From contig CM043953.1 in assembly GCA_014529385.2 (NCBI GenBank), positions 69,544,372 through 69,608,371 of the forward strand: DNA of 64,000 nucleotides. The letters are read 5' to 3'. Of the stretch, positions 11,411 through 22,849 are shown piece by piece (position 1 is the first letter of the stretch; every line of letters starts with the position of its first letter). A program made the position numbers and the translations under genes. The stretch is from Adiantum capillus-veneris. Its lineage: Eukaryota; Streptophyta; Polypodiopsida; Polypodiales; Pteridaceae. Below the pieces are notes generated by a model. That model ran no database searches and was not told the DNA's origin. It saw only the letters and a program-made list of their open reading frames with translations.

Positions 11411-11560
11411 CCTGTGTGGATACCAGCTTATCATCCTGTGTGGACATCACCATCCTTTGTAGATCTTTCTTGTGTGGATTTTACCATCCTATGTGGATAT
11501 CACCATCCTTTGTGGACTTTATTTTCCTGTGTGGATATCACCATCCTATGTGGATTTTGT
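11408..11560. repeat. 19-bp tandem repeat, about eight copies
   Basis: Variants of cctatgtggatatcaccat run from 11410 to about 11556. They lie immediately upstream of the polypurine tract of the small LTR element. Confidence 0.85.
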
Positions 11561-11610
11561 TAGAGTGTGGGGATCGTGCATCTTCAGTATCTTGTCTCAG
11601 TCCAAACCTC

Positions 11611-11620
11611 AAGGGGAGGA
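11611..11620 (+). promoter_or_regulatory. Polypurine tract of the small element
   Basis: aaggggagga directly before the 3' LTR (TG at 11622). This is the expected plus-strand priming site. Confidence 0.7.
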
Positions 11621-11621
11621 T

Positions 11622-12123
11622 TGTAAAGTGTGAGCTTTGTCCTAAGGTGTGAGTCAAGGAGAGGAGAGTGGATTTATCCCACATACTATGGAGCAAGGCT
11701 GTAGAACTACTTAAAGCTCATTTTTTGAATCAATAAACAACTTCTTCATTTTGCACTACATGCTTGTCTATGGTGAGCTTGTGCTAAGCTTAGTCAATAC
11801 TCAAGTAAAGTGTGAGCTTTGTCCTAAGGTGTGAGTCAAGGAGAGGAGAGTGGATTTATCCCACATACTGTGGAGCAAGGTTGTAGAGATACTTAAAGCT
11901 CATTTCTTGAATCAATAAACAACTTCTTCATTTTGCACTACATGCTTGTCTATGGTGAGATTGTACTAAGCTAAGTCAATACTCAAGATTGTGTTTATGA
12001 GTCCAAGTTAATCCTATCTTGGAACCTAATTCACTTGAGTGATAACCTTGCTTACACACACTCACACACTTGCACCATGTTTCTCTTTCATCTTCCATAG
12101 CTAGCACGATCCAATTCCTAACA
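11622..12123 (+). repeat. 3' LTR with internal 182-bp tandem duplication
   Basis: Bases 11622-11805 repeat the first part of the LTR (to TACTCAAG). The sequence then restarts with TAAAGTGTGAGC at 11806 and runs to the LTR end ...CCTAACA at 12123. The two starts are 182 bases apart, so the left part of the LTR is tandemly duplicated. Confidence 0.85.
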
Positions 12124-13547
12124 GGCAAAGGATTGCAAAACCTGGGAATAGTACAAAACTGGGATTGAACTTAAAAAGTTGGCATTTTTGAAGAGACATT
12201 AACCATCAAATGCCTATGGAAAAAACCCGCTTATATTTTTTAAATAAACTTGGATGGTAGATAATTAATGAAAGTAGGAATTAAGGTTGATAAATGAATG
12301 AACCTGAAAATTACCAACTAGGAGTTAAAAAGGAATTTCGAGAGGTGGTAGGGATAGCCCATTGCAAAACATAGGTTTAACTAGGAGTTTTGAAGATTGT
12401 CTGGAAATGACCAAAAACCAAGATGGATCTTCTTGGGGTCAACTTGATTAAAAGGCCGGCCCAGTGAGAGGATTCTCTTGGGGAACTTGATGGAGATTGG
12501 CCCTTTTCAGCTAGGGCAGCGTAATCGGCAAGTTTGTTATACCTAAGTCATTCATGCCCCAGGGATAAGGGAAGAATGGGTTTGTGTTATTTTTGCCCGA
12601 CCCGGTGAAGTACCCACGGTTTCTTATTGGAAAACAGCCATAATTTGGGTATGGTCTGATACCAATAGTTGGATGACAAGGTCATACTCAGGGAGGATGA
12701 TGTGAATTGAATTAAGGAAATTTGTTCGATTGCTTAAGAAGGAATTATTAAATTACTTGATGATTTTTTTTCAAACACTTAATTATGGGAAATATTTGTG
12801 GAGGTGCTGCCATTTTGATGGCTTGTAACCGATTATCTTGGTCTGAGTAAGGCAAGATGAATTGGTTGAAACTATATGTGTTGCATGATTAGTTAGGAAA
12901 CTAATTACAAGCTAATTATAGCAGATAAAGGTAAAGAAATGAATTAAAAGTTTCTAAATGAAGATCTCGTGGGAACAACCAGATGAATTTTATGAACGAG
13001 GCTATGCAACAGATTGTATGTTGCTTGTTGTCTGACGATGTCAGATAGACTGTCTTCCTGATTTTGTAGTTGTTAAGTACTACTTTGGGAAGGGATTTTC
13101 ATGAAATGGTTCGGTGGGTGGGCGGATCCGGAGGGTCAGATGGCTGGATGTTAAATAAAAATTTTATGTTAAACACTAGGACTATGCGGGATAAAGACGG
13201 GTAAGCGGGAACGAGCGAGACCAGGTAGGATAACAAGATCCCTCTTCTTAGGGAAAAGCGATAATTGTCGTGCCTGCTTGTCAGGAAAAAGAGGTTATCG
13301 CCATGAACCAAGGGAGAACAAGAAAGCAAGAGCAGATCCTCAAGTTAAAGATCAAGAGAATCAAGACTAAGGACCACGATTTCGGGTGTGGGTGATTGAA
13401 AGACGTCGAGGACCGATTAAATTATGATAAGCGGATAGAGTCGTCAAATTGATGGGATTTACCCCCTTGGGTTGGCATTCGAGATAGGCCGAAGTCCTCT
13501 CTCGGTGAAGGTCCCAAGTGGGAGGAATACCTGCAGATAGATCTACG
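12124..13547. other. Non-coding, decayed stretch
   Basis: No intact coding sequence. A tctgataccaa motif at 12657-12667 resembles a minus-strand tRNA-Met primer-binding site, but I found no LTR around it. The minus frame 13099-13329 has no domain. Confidence 0.35.
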
Positions 13548-14010
13548 TCATTCCCTGGAGCAGTCTGGAAGACTAAGGGAGGTGAGTAGGGGGTCGAGTC
13601 TGGGTATGGCCCTCATAGGATATTCGGTAGCTTGCAGTCTTCGCTCACTCTGAACATCTATAGGGGCGGGCTTGAGATCTTTACGATCCAACAACATCCC
13701 ACCCACTGCCAGATGTGGGATCTCCATCTCCTTCAACGAGGGCTCCTCATTGACGAGGAAAAAGAGAGTGGCAATGTTGGACAAGAAAGATTGCCCAATT
13801 TTGCGCTTCTTGAAGAAGTCTGCAACTTCCTTTGTCACTTGGCAGAAGTGGTTTGCCTATTTTAAAATCGCCTCAAAGCGGGCTAGTATCTTTGAAAATC
13901 CAGTGTCCTCCTTGTCTATGTAGCAAAGCAGATCACATGGAAACCACAGCATGGCGTTGTCTTCAAAGTTCACAGCATACTTGAGTATATGCACATGCAT
14001 ATACTCTATG
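13548..14010 (-). pseudogene. Unidentified decayed coding-like region
   Basis: The minus-strand frame 13838-13548 (96 codons) contains ADFFKKRKIGQSFLSNIATL. It is continued upstream (to about 14010) in a compatible frame by EYMHVHILKYAVNFEDNAML and SKILARFEAIL, after one stop. The composition looks protein-like with charged and hydrophobic alternation. I recognise no family. It may be a fragment of a retroelement gag or of a host gene; low confidence. Confidence 0.25.
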
Positions 14011-14211
14011 ATGTCTGAAAAGTGTCATTGTGGAGTTGCATGGTTTTTTGTAAATCCACTGTATGGGTGAAGAAGCCGTGAAGATCATTGTGTCCAACAT
14101 ATGCGGTGTCCTCTAAGAAAAGAAGGAATCGTGAAAGGGGGGGGTGGCTCTTTTGACGCTTCTGTTGCATGGGAGGAGGATGCGCTAGCATGTGCTGCCA
14201 TGGCAATCGCT

Positions 14212-14221
14212 CTCTCTCTCT

Positions 14222-14257
<36 letters not shown>
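14212..14257. repeat. (TC)n(TA)n microsatellite
   Basis: A CT tract passes into about 30 bases of TA. A poly-C run lies at 14312-14323. Confidence 0.95.
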
Positions 14258-14642
14258 GTCTCACTCCCAAGTGTTGACAGAAATTAAGAAGTCCCCCTCC
14301 CCTTTAGATACACCCCCCCCCCCCTCTCGTCCCCACCCCGCTGCGACCCCGCTGCAGAAAAAGATACCATCCCAAAGCTCTTTGATATACATACAAACAC
14401 ACACGGGTGCACAAACACAAACACACAAACAAAATCTTAAAAACTTAATCAATGAAGGTGATACTATAACGACAAAAAAGTTTTGAAATTCCATTAAACA
14501 GAATGCTTTACAACGTGGCATTAGAGCCAGTTACATTGATCTATCAAATCAACTTAAGGATAGTGCAATGCCAACCCTCCACTCCACTTGCACTTTCATG
14601 GTTGCCTCCATGTGTCTACCAATCTCAAAAAAAATGCTTTTA

Positions 14643-15135
14643 TTAAGAGTAACAATTGGCAAATGTAGACAACATAAAAATTAAACTGAACTTTTGCTGA
14701 TTGAGACGAAAGTAAGCATCTTTGATATCTTCATATCCCAAGATAATCAAGTGTTCCCGTATGTTGGTGAGTGTCCAATGTTCACTAACTGTTAATCTCA
14801 GAAAAACCATTGACAAAGTAACGGGCATGTCAAATGCCACAAAATTAGCAACAGTACTGGATTGTAAGGGTATCCACTTTTCACTCTTACACATCTAACG
14901 CTCATAGTGGAAATGTAGGTACTAAGTAGTACGCGCTTTCAAAATATCGTATCCCTAAACCTGAAGCCCCCACCTTACACTTGTATTTAACTCCTTGGTG
15001 CACTCCCTCAACCATTCTCCAATTATCTCCAAATACCTGTTTTAGTGCTTCATACATGACATTCTTTCTACAAAACATAGTAGGTGTGACACTGAATGGC
15101 AATGTATTGAACAAGTGTACAAAAACATGCACCAT
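14643..15135 (-). pseudogene. Unidentified decayed coding-like region (two frames)
   Basis: Two minus frames lie head to tail. 15135-14902 has MYEALKQVFGDNWRMVEGVH and CKVGASGLGIRYFESAYY. 14894-14643 has WIPLQSSTVANFVAFDMPVT and ILGYEDIKDAYFRLNQQKFS. They are separated by only seven bases and a stop, and both read as ordinary globular protein. I do not recognise the family. They could be neighbouring pieces of one broken gene. Confidence 0.3.
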
Positions 15136-15720
15136 GGAATAGCACTAATTGAGCCCTAATGATCTAGAATCCTTTCCAAATTTTAATGAGGAGAAAATAT
15201 CGGAAAGCATATTTTGATCAAAGAAGATAGTTTTTTGACCATGTATTTGGTTAGGAGAGCTTTTGGAGAGTGAAAAGTGAGCTTTAGAGAATTTAAAATA
15301 AAATAAAATTTTAGGGTTACTTTATGGGTGCCCATGAAAATGGAGGGAAAGTCCACCCTCCCTCCCCTCTCTTTTCCCCCTTCTCTCTCTTTCTAGGGGA
15401 CAAAGCTATAACGAGGGAAACAAATAGGCCCCCTACTACCCTCCTTTTGAGAAGGTATAGTTGTGGCCACCACCCTCTTCCTATTGCTCCATGCTTAATC
15501 ACCCCTTAAGCTAAAGGGCCCTTTTGGGGTTCATATTTTTCCTAATGCCTAACCTCCTATTTTGTTTCATGTTCCTCCTATAAAAGATGGTAAGTTTTTA
15601 ACTTTTTAGGTTTACTCTCCATGGATGCTTTTGTTCTTGTGTCACGGTATTGAGATTGTATATCTCCTTGGTAAAATTTATGATCCATGTTGATCTCAAT
15701 GATAGGTGCATGCTTGAAAG

Positions 15721-15946
15721 TGTTACCATATACATGTGGTAGTGATGTGTGTGAACGCACTTAGGATCATCCGGTCATTTTTTTCCTCACTAGGAGGTTT
15801 TTTCCCTTGTGCATTGTATATATGCCCGTCACTCTAGGGCTATCTTATCTTTCCATTGCACACTAAGTAATACACTCTCTGTTGTGTGCCTTGAGCTTCC
15901 TTCATCTCCAAGCTGTGTGTATTTCCCTGCAACCTTAATTCCAACA
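15721..15946 (+). repeat. 5' LTR of the truncated copia element (226 bp)
   Basis: It starts TGTTACCATATACATGTGG and ends CCTTAATTCCAACA, with TGTT...AACA inverted ends. The same LTR occurs at 40658-40884, 45557-45783 (minus) and 63843-64000 (plus). A TATA-like TGTATATATG lies near 15816-15823. Confidence 0.9.
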
Positions 15947-15948
15947 AT

Positions 15949-15960
15949 TGGTATCAGAGT
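15949..15960 (+). promoter_or_regulatory. Primer-binding site, initiator-Met tRNA type
   Basis: TGGTATCAGAGT starts two bases after the LTR end. Confidence 0.85.
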
Positions 15961-16307
15961 AGGTTGCATCCTCCTGGGCTTAGTCACTAGTAGCTCTAGC
16001 ACACTCCTTCTCACTTTCTCCAATTTTTGTGAGCTTTGGTGAGCGTTAGCAGGTCAACAAATACTTTGGGTAAGCTCATAGAGCTTGGTTACTTAGATTT
16101 CTGATTTGGGCTCATTTCGGCCTCCATTTTCACTACAGACAGTATTGTGCATGCTATTTTTTCATTTTGTGCAATTTTTTTATCAGTGCCGTTTCTTACA
16201 TAGCAGATCCCATATAGTCTTCTACAGTTTGTGCTATCTAGAATGTGTTGTTCGTGCTTTGTTTCTCCTGTTTTTAAGCTGTTTTCACATCAGGTGCATC
16301 ATTTTTC

Positions 16308-17120
16308 ATGGTCGACAACAATACATATGTATTCAAGATGTTTGCTGCTGAGGATAGATTGGATGGGGACAATTATCCTATGTGGGCATATATGATGGAA
16401 CATGTTCTCTGTGAAAGGGTGTTTGGAATATTTTGCAGGGCATTGATGTACGTTCTGGGTCTGAGGATGTAGGCAATGTTGCAGGTTTTGGCGGCAGGAT
16501 TTCTCCTGCCAGAGCTATTTTACCTACGACTGAGCAAGCTTGTTGGGATGTAAAAGATGCACAGCTCATGCATTGATTTATTTGTCTATGAAGTGCACTA
16601 TTACTCCTCACGTTCGTTCATCAAAATTTACAAAATAGGCTTGGGATATTTTGGCTAGTATTTATGCAAGTCGCACAATACGGCAAAAATTGCACTCCTG
16701 CGTAAAGAGTTGGAGTCAAAGATTATGCATGAGGAAGATGAGATGGACACTTTCCTTGCTGGTGTCAAGGATATCAATGAACAACTTATTTCTGCAGGCG
16801 AAGTTATTTCTGATAGTTCCCGTGTGCAGACTATTCTTGATGCTTTGCTAGATTCTTACCAGACTTTTGTTAGTGCTTGGAGACTTATGACCCAAGGAGA
16901 TCCTGAAGTTGTCAAGTTTGACGCATTATGCACATTGTTGTTGCAACAGTCACTTTCCATAAAAGCACAGGGCTAAATAGTGTGAAGTTGAACAAAGAAA
17001 AGGTGGTAGTAGCAATGTAACCACTTCTCATGGTTATTCTGTGAGTGGTAAATCACATGTTCCTAATGCTACTTCTGGCAGCAATTTGTCTGGAAATTTT
17101 TGGTGATAAGGTAAAAAAGA
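16308..17120 (+). pseudogene. Copia gag remnant
   Basis: It begins ATG (16308) with MVDNNTYVFKMFAAEDRLDG and DNYPMWAYMMEHVL, matching the gag start of the minus-strand copy at 45194. After frameshifts it continues with ESKIMHEEDEMDTFLAGVKD and VQTILDALLDSYQTFVSAWR (16710-16976), a UBN2-type gag region. Several stops interrupt it. Gag would form the virus-like particle shell. Confidence 0.85.
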
Positions 17121-17494
17121 AGATGCATTGCCATTATTGTAAAGCTAATGACCACTTGATCAAGCAGTGTCCGAAATTGAAGGCAAAAGAGGCTAAGAAG
17201 AAAGAGGTTGGATCAACTACACGGTCCAATACAAGTGCAGCTATTGTAGAGTCTTCTGTGAAAGGAGATTGTGATGCTGATGTAGATGCAGAGTGGTCTT
17301 TTAGTGAAGAGTGTACTTATGATCCTATTTTCCATGATGCATGCATGTCAGTTGCTGCAAATTCACATGTGTGGTATTTTGATAGTGGTGCTACAAAGCA
17401 CATTACCTCAATTCATGATTTGTTTACCTCTCTTGAGTTTGTCCCTCATGGGAATACTATCACTTGTGCCAACAATGCCTCTTATCCAATTTAG
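17121..17494 (+). pseudogene. Copia zinc knuckle and aspartic protease remnant
   Basis: A CCHC knuckle CHYCKANDHLIKQC (about 17129-17170) is followed by a basic linker. The protease active site is WYFDSGATKHIT (about 17373-17408), with D-S-G intact. The frame stops at 17492-17494 inside the protease, where the minus-strand copy reads YPVQGVGK. The protease would cleave the Gag-Pol polyprotein. Confidence 0.88.
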
Positions 17495-18420
17495 GGAGTT
17501 GGAAAGATTGGGCTTTCACACTTGTTGATGCATTATATGTACCAAGGATCAAGAAGAATCTTTTGTCTAGTATTGGCACTTGCTAGGCTTGGTCTTGTAG
17601 TCAAATTTGTGGATGACAGATGTACAATACACGATCTCAATTTCGGTGATGACATTATTGTTTTTAGCATTTTATGTCGTGGGATGTATAAGCTCACTTT
17701 GTATGAAAAGTGTGGAAAAAAAAATTCAAATGTTGTGGATTCAAAGGCTATTTTATATGAAAAACTTTGGCATGCATGTTCTAGGCATCGAATTTTGCCA
17801 GTTTTCTGTGTTTGCAAAAATGTGATATGGTTGCTTCTTTGCCACCTCTTGAAGCACCTATCAAACATGTTTGTGAAGGCTGTATTTTGGGTAAGATGAT
17901 GCGTTTGAAGTTATTAAAGGATGGTTCAATTATGGCTACTTGCCAGTTATAGCTTCTGCATAGTGATATTTGTGGGATTATGCAAACTCCATCTTTGTAA
18001 AATTACCTTTACTCCGTCACTTTCGTTGATGATTACTCTAGGTATGCATGGACGTATCCGCTTAAGGCAAAGTCCGAAGTGTTTATGTGATTCAAACAAT
18101 TTGTGCTACGGTTGAAAATGTCTCAAAATGTACTATGGGCACCTCCCGTTCAGATTGAGGGGAGAAGTATATGTCTCATGAATTTAATGCATTCTTGTCT
18201 ACTCGCGAGATAAAACACCAATGTATAGTTTTGTATACCACTCAAGAAAATGGTATTACTGAGAGAAAAAATATTTTAGAGAATGCCTTAGCAAATTCAT
18301 ACAATAGTTGATCTATGTTTGAAAAATCACCTTTGTTTAAAGGTTGGAACCATGTCAAGGCTATTCTTATTAATGTTAGCCCAAATCCTTCATACGAAGT
18401 GTGGAAATATGCAATCTACT
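17495..18420 (+). pseudogene. Copia GAG-pre-integrase and truncated integrase remnant
   Basis: Fragments include RIKKNLLS-like and LARLGLVVKFVDDRCT (17522-17660), KLWHACSRHRI in place of the zinc-binding HARFGHLN, and FVDDYSRYAW (about 18024). They continue with LMNLMHSCLLAR in place of MSHEFNAFLASR and ENGITERKN (about 18250), which keeps the catalytic Glu. At least five frame changes. It ends near 18420 (SYEVWKYAIY). Confidence 0.85.
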
Positions 18421-19390
18421 CAACTCTCAAAAATGATCTAAAGAGTGATACATGAGCATATGGATCTTCTAATCCATTATCATTTTTGGAAACACATTTC
18501 GCTACCTGAGAGGGTCACTTACGTCATGTTTTTGCAACTATTTTCACTACTCTTGGCTCTCCTACTAGGATCTCTCTAGCCTCATAATCCTTACTATGCT
18601 CTAGTTGAAGTTCTTTCACTAGCCTTCTCCTCAGCAAGCACATCTCTTGCTTCTGTCAAGTTCATCGGATCTCTTGTTGTATATATCATGCTAAGAGCTT
18701 CATTGCCCCTATGTGTAGTCATTGGAACCCTAGAACCCAAGGATCCCATCGTTCTAATCATTAAAAACTATTGTTGGCTCATTGAATCAGCAACGCTTGA
18801 TCTTTTCAAACTTAATCTTGCTATCTTTGGTCTAGTATTCAATACGGTAGGCCCAATCGTATTAGGAGTGATATAATAATGGATTGGACCTCCAAAATAT
18901 GTATACCTCTCAAGTGTATTTTTGAGTACCTACATCCATACTTGTCAAGCATGATTATGTGGGTGTCTCTACCTTCAATGTATGTAAAAATATACAACCT
19001 TTTGTGCTCCGACAACTTTCCTATGTGAGGTTTATTACATTTGTAATAGTGCATTTGTTCACCATTATAGTATTTTATAGCCCTATGTGGGTATTGTTTG
19101 TATTCACTCATTTTTTGTTGTTCACCCACCTTAGTTTGGTATTTTGTTTGTCTAACTTAGGCGGCTCATCTTTTGGCTCTACGTCAACTTCCTCTTTCAT
19201 GCTTGTCATTCCCCATTTGTCCACAATATAGGGATTTTGCACAACTAAATACATTATTTCCTCATCATCAAAGTATCAATCACCACTATAGTCCACATAC
19301 ATTAGGTCCTTGAATTCACTAGGCCTTTTCTCTAATTTCACGCAGCACCAATCCATACCATCTTTGTAGATCTTTGCTCGTTGGTCACTT
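18421..19390. other. Unassigned stretch after the copia truncation
   Basis: No copia homology continues. The frames 18839-19129 (-) and 18959-19231 (+) overlap and neither shows a domain. Confidence 0.35.
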
Positions 19391-19609
19391 TTAAATTGTT
19401 ACTTTAAGTGCAATAATTTCATTTTGGGTGCTTTGGGATGATCCCGCTTCCATGTCCGGTCCCTCCTCAAAACCCACCTTGTTGAAACCCTCGACCATAA
19501 AAGTGTAGTATCTCTTTGATAATGTCTCAAACAAACTTTCCTCGAGGATTGACTCTAAGGGAGACAATAGTCCCTGATTCAAAATCTCTTCAGTAGAACT
19601 ATTGCTCAC
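19391..19609 (-). CDS. Hypothetical small ORF, 72 codons
   Basis: The minus frame reads MSNSSTEEILNQGLLSPLES, an acidic Ser/Glu/Leu-rich sequence ending ALKVTI. It is protein-like in composition but has no recognised domain, no clear promoter, and stops on either side. Could be a fragment of a mobile-element ORF or chance. Confidence 0.2.
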   Translation of the reverse strand: MSNSSTEEILNQGLLSPLESILEESLFETLSKRYYTFMVEGFNKVGFEEGPDMEAGSSQSTQNEIIALKVTI

Positions 19610-19973
19610 TTGGTTTCATACGATAGGGTTTCTTATTGGATAAAATCTACCTGATCTCAAATACTAGAAATAATCACTCTTGCAAAGCCCTAACCTGTAT
19701 CCTCTATGGTTGCCTCAAAATTTTCAACTCGGAATCATCTCAAGCAGTAATGCTCTAACCTTCACAATCTACACAATAAACACTCGATGGCTATGAGTTT
19801 ACAACAACTCTGTTAGTTTAAAAAAATTGAATTAATCAAACAATCGTACTTTTTGCACAAAATCTATCTTTAGTTTGCAAAATCATCTAATGATGTCCAA
19901 ATTTGAATTTAAGAATACGTTTGTATTCTTCTACATGTGGCATCACTTAGGGTCCATTGTGCTTCAGGGGGAT

Positions 19974-20563
19974 ATGGATTGTGATCCATGTACCTCAATG
20001 GCCAAAAAATGAAATTTTGTTCAAAGATTGCCCTTCGTACCTTGGTATTTGATATATGCTATTTGTGTGATTTGGACTAATTTAGGTCAGTTGAAAATCA
20101 AACCCTATGTCTGACTTTGCGATTTTTCACCATGAACTATTTTTTGGCCTTGGTGGTCTACTTTTGGATTCCTTTTGAAAATCTGTTTTTGGGAGTATGT
20201 TTTTATGGAACTTTGCTACAAATTGTATAGGTCTCTACCCAAATTCTCAAATGGGGGACATGGATCGCGATCCATGTTCCATCTCTTTTAGACATGAAAC
20301 TTGGTCAGCTTGTAGACTTTGTTGTATGGAGCCTATTCCCAAGATATTTTTGGATTTGGATCATAAAAGATAGAAAACTCCCAAATTTTGATCAGATAGA
20401 CTAACTTTAGGTGTTTTTCTGTAATTTTCTTCTTTTGCGTGTGTTTTTTATTTTACCACAATTTGATCCCAAACTTTGGTTTCAATAGATTGAAGTCAAT
20501 ATTTCTTAGGTGGTCTCTATTTTGCACTAATCAACGTTTGCGATACATAGATCGTAATCCATG
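19974..20563. repeat. Diverged direct repeats (~286 bp) marked by a palindromic motif
   Basis: Variants of an 18-base palindrome occur at 19974-19990 (atggattgtgatccatg), 20259-20276 (catggatcgcgatccatg, perfect) and 20546-20563 (catagatcgtaatccatg). Their spacings are about 286 and 287. Flanking words such as ctctaccca/ctctatttt and aactttaggt/aatttaggt also recur, so this is probably an old tandem repeat. Confidence 0.6.
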
Positions 20564-22800
20564 TTCCACCATAGAATCTTCTAAAACGTTCAGATTTGCT
20601 TTTGATGAGTTTTCCAAGGTCCCTTGGCACTCTCTTTTTGGTTTTGGCAATCAAATTTTCAATATTTCAGAGTTTTAGTCTTCTTGCTCAAAATATGGTT
20701 TTTTGCCCTTTTTGCCCCGATCTTTTCATCCCACTTTGATGGTGATGTTGTCTAATTATCCTACTTCTATATGCTAGAAAGAAACAAGAAACAAAAATGA
20801 ACAAAACAATGTAAATAAAAGTCGTAACGGAAAATGGAACAACACTCTTAAAGCGATGAGAAAATTTGAAGAATGAAATGTCTTGGCTCTCTCACTCACA
20901 ACTCTCTTTACCCTTCAAGAATAGGTCTAGACAGTCCCTTGACTCTAGACTCTATTGGGTACTAAACCCACATCTAGCTCATTTATTGCTAATGTGTATG
21001 GAAGGAATGACAAATCCATGGATAACAAAAACACTAAATACGTATTAGGCAACCCACCTCTCCTAAGGATCATTCCTCAACAATGGCGTGGATTGTCATG
21101 ATGGACATCTATAGTATAGCCTTTTGATACTAGCATACTCTATTCAATACTCAAGATAGTGACTCGAATGGGGCACGGTGACTCTTTGAAGGTGTTAACC
21201 TGAAGAATTGAACCTAACAAGCAAGGATGTTAAACTCTTTGAGCAAATCAACAACTCAAGGACCAAAACAATTGCCTATGTCCTATCTCATCGCTTTCAA
21301 TCATCACACTATTTCAATGACTAAATGGATTTGGGTAGCCACAAAACTTAAGGGGAAGCTATATTAATTCTAAGGGGACAAGTCTACAAAGTCTGGCAGC
21401 ATTCTGACAAGGTACAAAAATCATAATCTATTATTTATAAGGTCATAAAAACTACAACATAACCATTCAGACAGGTTGTCTTAAGGTCTAATAACTCTCT
21501 CTTATAGTCAAAATTTCATAAAGCAAAGATTTTAGTACTCAAAACTAAAGATAAGGCTTGCATACCCTTAGTCACAAACCACGACAAAACTTGAAATGCT
21601 TACACTTGAATGAAAGAGCAAGAGAAGAGGAACATAATGTAAGTTTTGAAATTCAAAAGAGAATACTCAATCAAATGATATGTTGATTACAAAGTTGAGT
21701 TGATAAGCATCTTAACAACACATACAATAGAGCCTCTTCTTTATCCAAAAGATTGTCTCCCCCGTTCAAACTAGGGCTATTTTATTCTATACCTAGGGCT
21801 TTAAAAATAACTAGTAGCCGACTAGTTGGGCCTGCATACATGATAAGACATTACAACTCAAAAATTAGTAGCTCTAGGATCAAATTACATCTGATCATAT
21901 ACATGGATCCTAGAAAAATAAAGTACAATATATCAAAAATGTGGCTTTGAACTCTGTGTCCGACTAGAAGGGTGCCCATAAATTGCAATGGCCAAACATC
22001 CTCATTCACATTGATAGACACTCCAACTTGTTTTGCTTCCAAAAATATTGCATGTGGCGATCAACTTGTCAAAATATTTGGGATCTTTTAAATTCTTTTA
22101 TAGATCTTATATTTCTAGCCATTTGATTCTATCTTAAACATATTTAACTTTTTTGTTGCTTTGTCCCCTCATATCTCTCAATACTTTTTTGCATTTTCTT
22201 TAAGTTCAATATAAAAATATTATGATTTTTTCCTACAAACCCACATCGGTCTACCTCATGATACCTTCACATTTGTAAGGTTTCCACCTTTCTGGAATTC
22301 AAAAAATGAAGACTAATCTTTAATTGAGAGCATTGGGCATACAAACTAGTAAACCCTTGACTTGAATATATGAATCTTAAGCACAACTTTATTTCAGTCA
22401 AAAAAATTCACAATCAAATTCAGGAAAAAAATAATCTCCAAATCTTTGCCAAAAGTTTTCATGGTCACTTTAATTAAATAAAAATTTTGAAAACCTTTAC
22501 AGTTATTACATCACATGGCCTAGTAGATATTTTATCACATGGGCCAGATATATTCAATTGAAGCGATAAACTGAAATAAAGTTAGCAGAAAAACCGAGCA
22601 GGGCATGTGATAGGGGAGATATTCAAACCTACCAAATAATCATTTAGAAACAAGGGGTGCTTCCTTGAGATGGGGGGATGCATAAGAGGTTAGGGGGTTG
22701 CTAATTACAACCCCTACTTGCTATAAAACTATAAATATGTCTCTAGTCTTCACAATTTGACACAGACTTGGAGATCCTTGCAAATTCTCTCTAGCTAGGG
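20564..22800. other. Non-coding stretch
   Basis: No coding sequence, repeat array or RNA gene recognised. Short open frames (20439-20678, 21753-21950) have no domains. Confidence 0.4.
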
Positions 22801-22849
22801 GAGAGTCTACTCAAACATCACTAGTGAGAAAAAATATAAGTGATTAATC

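Larger units (their letters stand above)
9235..12123 (+). mobile_element. Small non-autonomous LTR element (TRIM/LARD-like)
   Basis: Two TG...CA LTRs of one family flank about 2.07 kb. The 5' LTR is 9235-9554. A primer-binding site complementary to initiator-Met tRNA follows at 9557, and a purine tract (aaggggagga, 11611-11620) precedes the 3' LTR at 11622. The flanks ggaaa (9230-9234) and ggcaa (12124-12128) match at four of five bases and may be the target duplication. The interior carries no recognisable reverse transcriptase, integrase or protease. It holds a charged ORF region (11196-11410), a duplicated segment (ctcccaccaaactgctgcaag at 10559 and 10671) and a 19-bp array near its end. 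It would need enzymes from another element to move. Confidence 0.8.
15721..18420 (+). mobile_element. Ty1/copia element, 3'-truncated and decayed
   Basis: LTR (15721-15946), tRNA-Met primer-binding site, gag, zinc knuckle, protease, GAG-pre-integrase and the start of integrase are recognisable. They are co-linear with the copia copy at 40658-45783 on the other strand. Similarity ends near 18420 within integrase. Reverse transcriptase, RNase H and the 3' LTR are absent. Many stops and frameshifts mark it as old. Confidence 0.9.

Noticed and set aside
12657-12667. Minus-strand primer-binding-site-like TTGGTATCAGA
   Set aside because: No LTR end, LTR pair or gag found around it, so the match alone is not enough.
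18839-19231. Overlapping 90-96-codon frames on both strands
   Set aside because: No domain and mutual overlap. AT-rich sequence makes such frames likely by chance.
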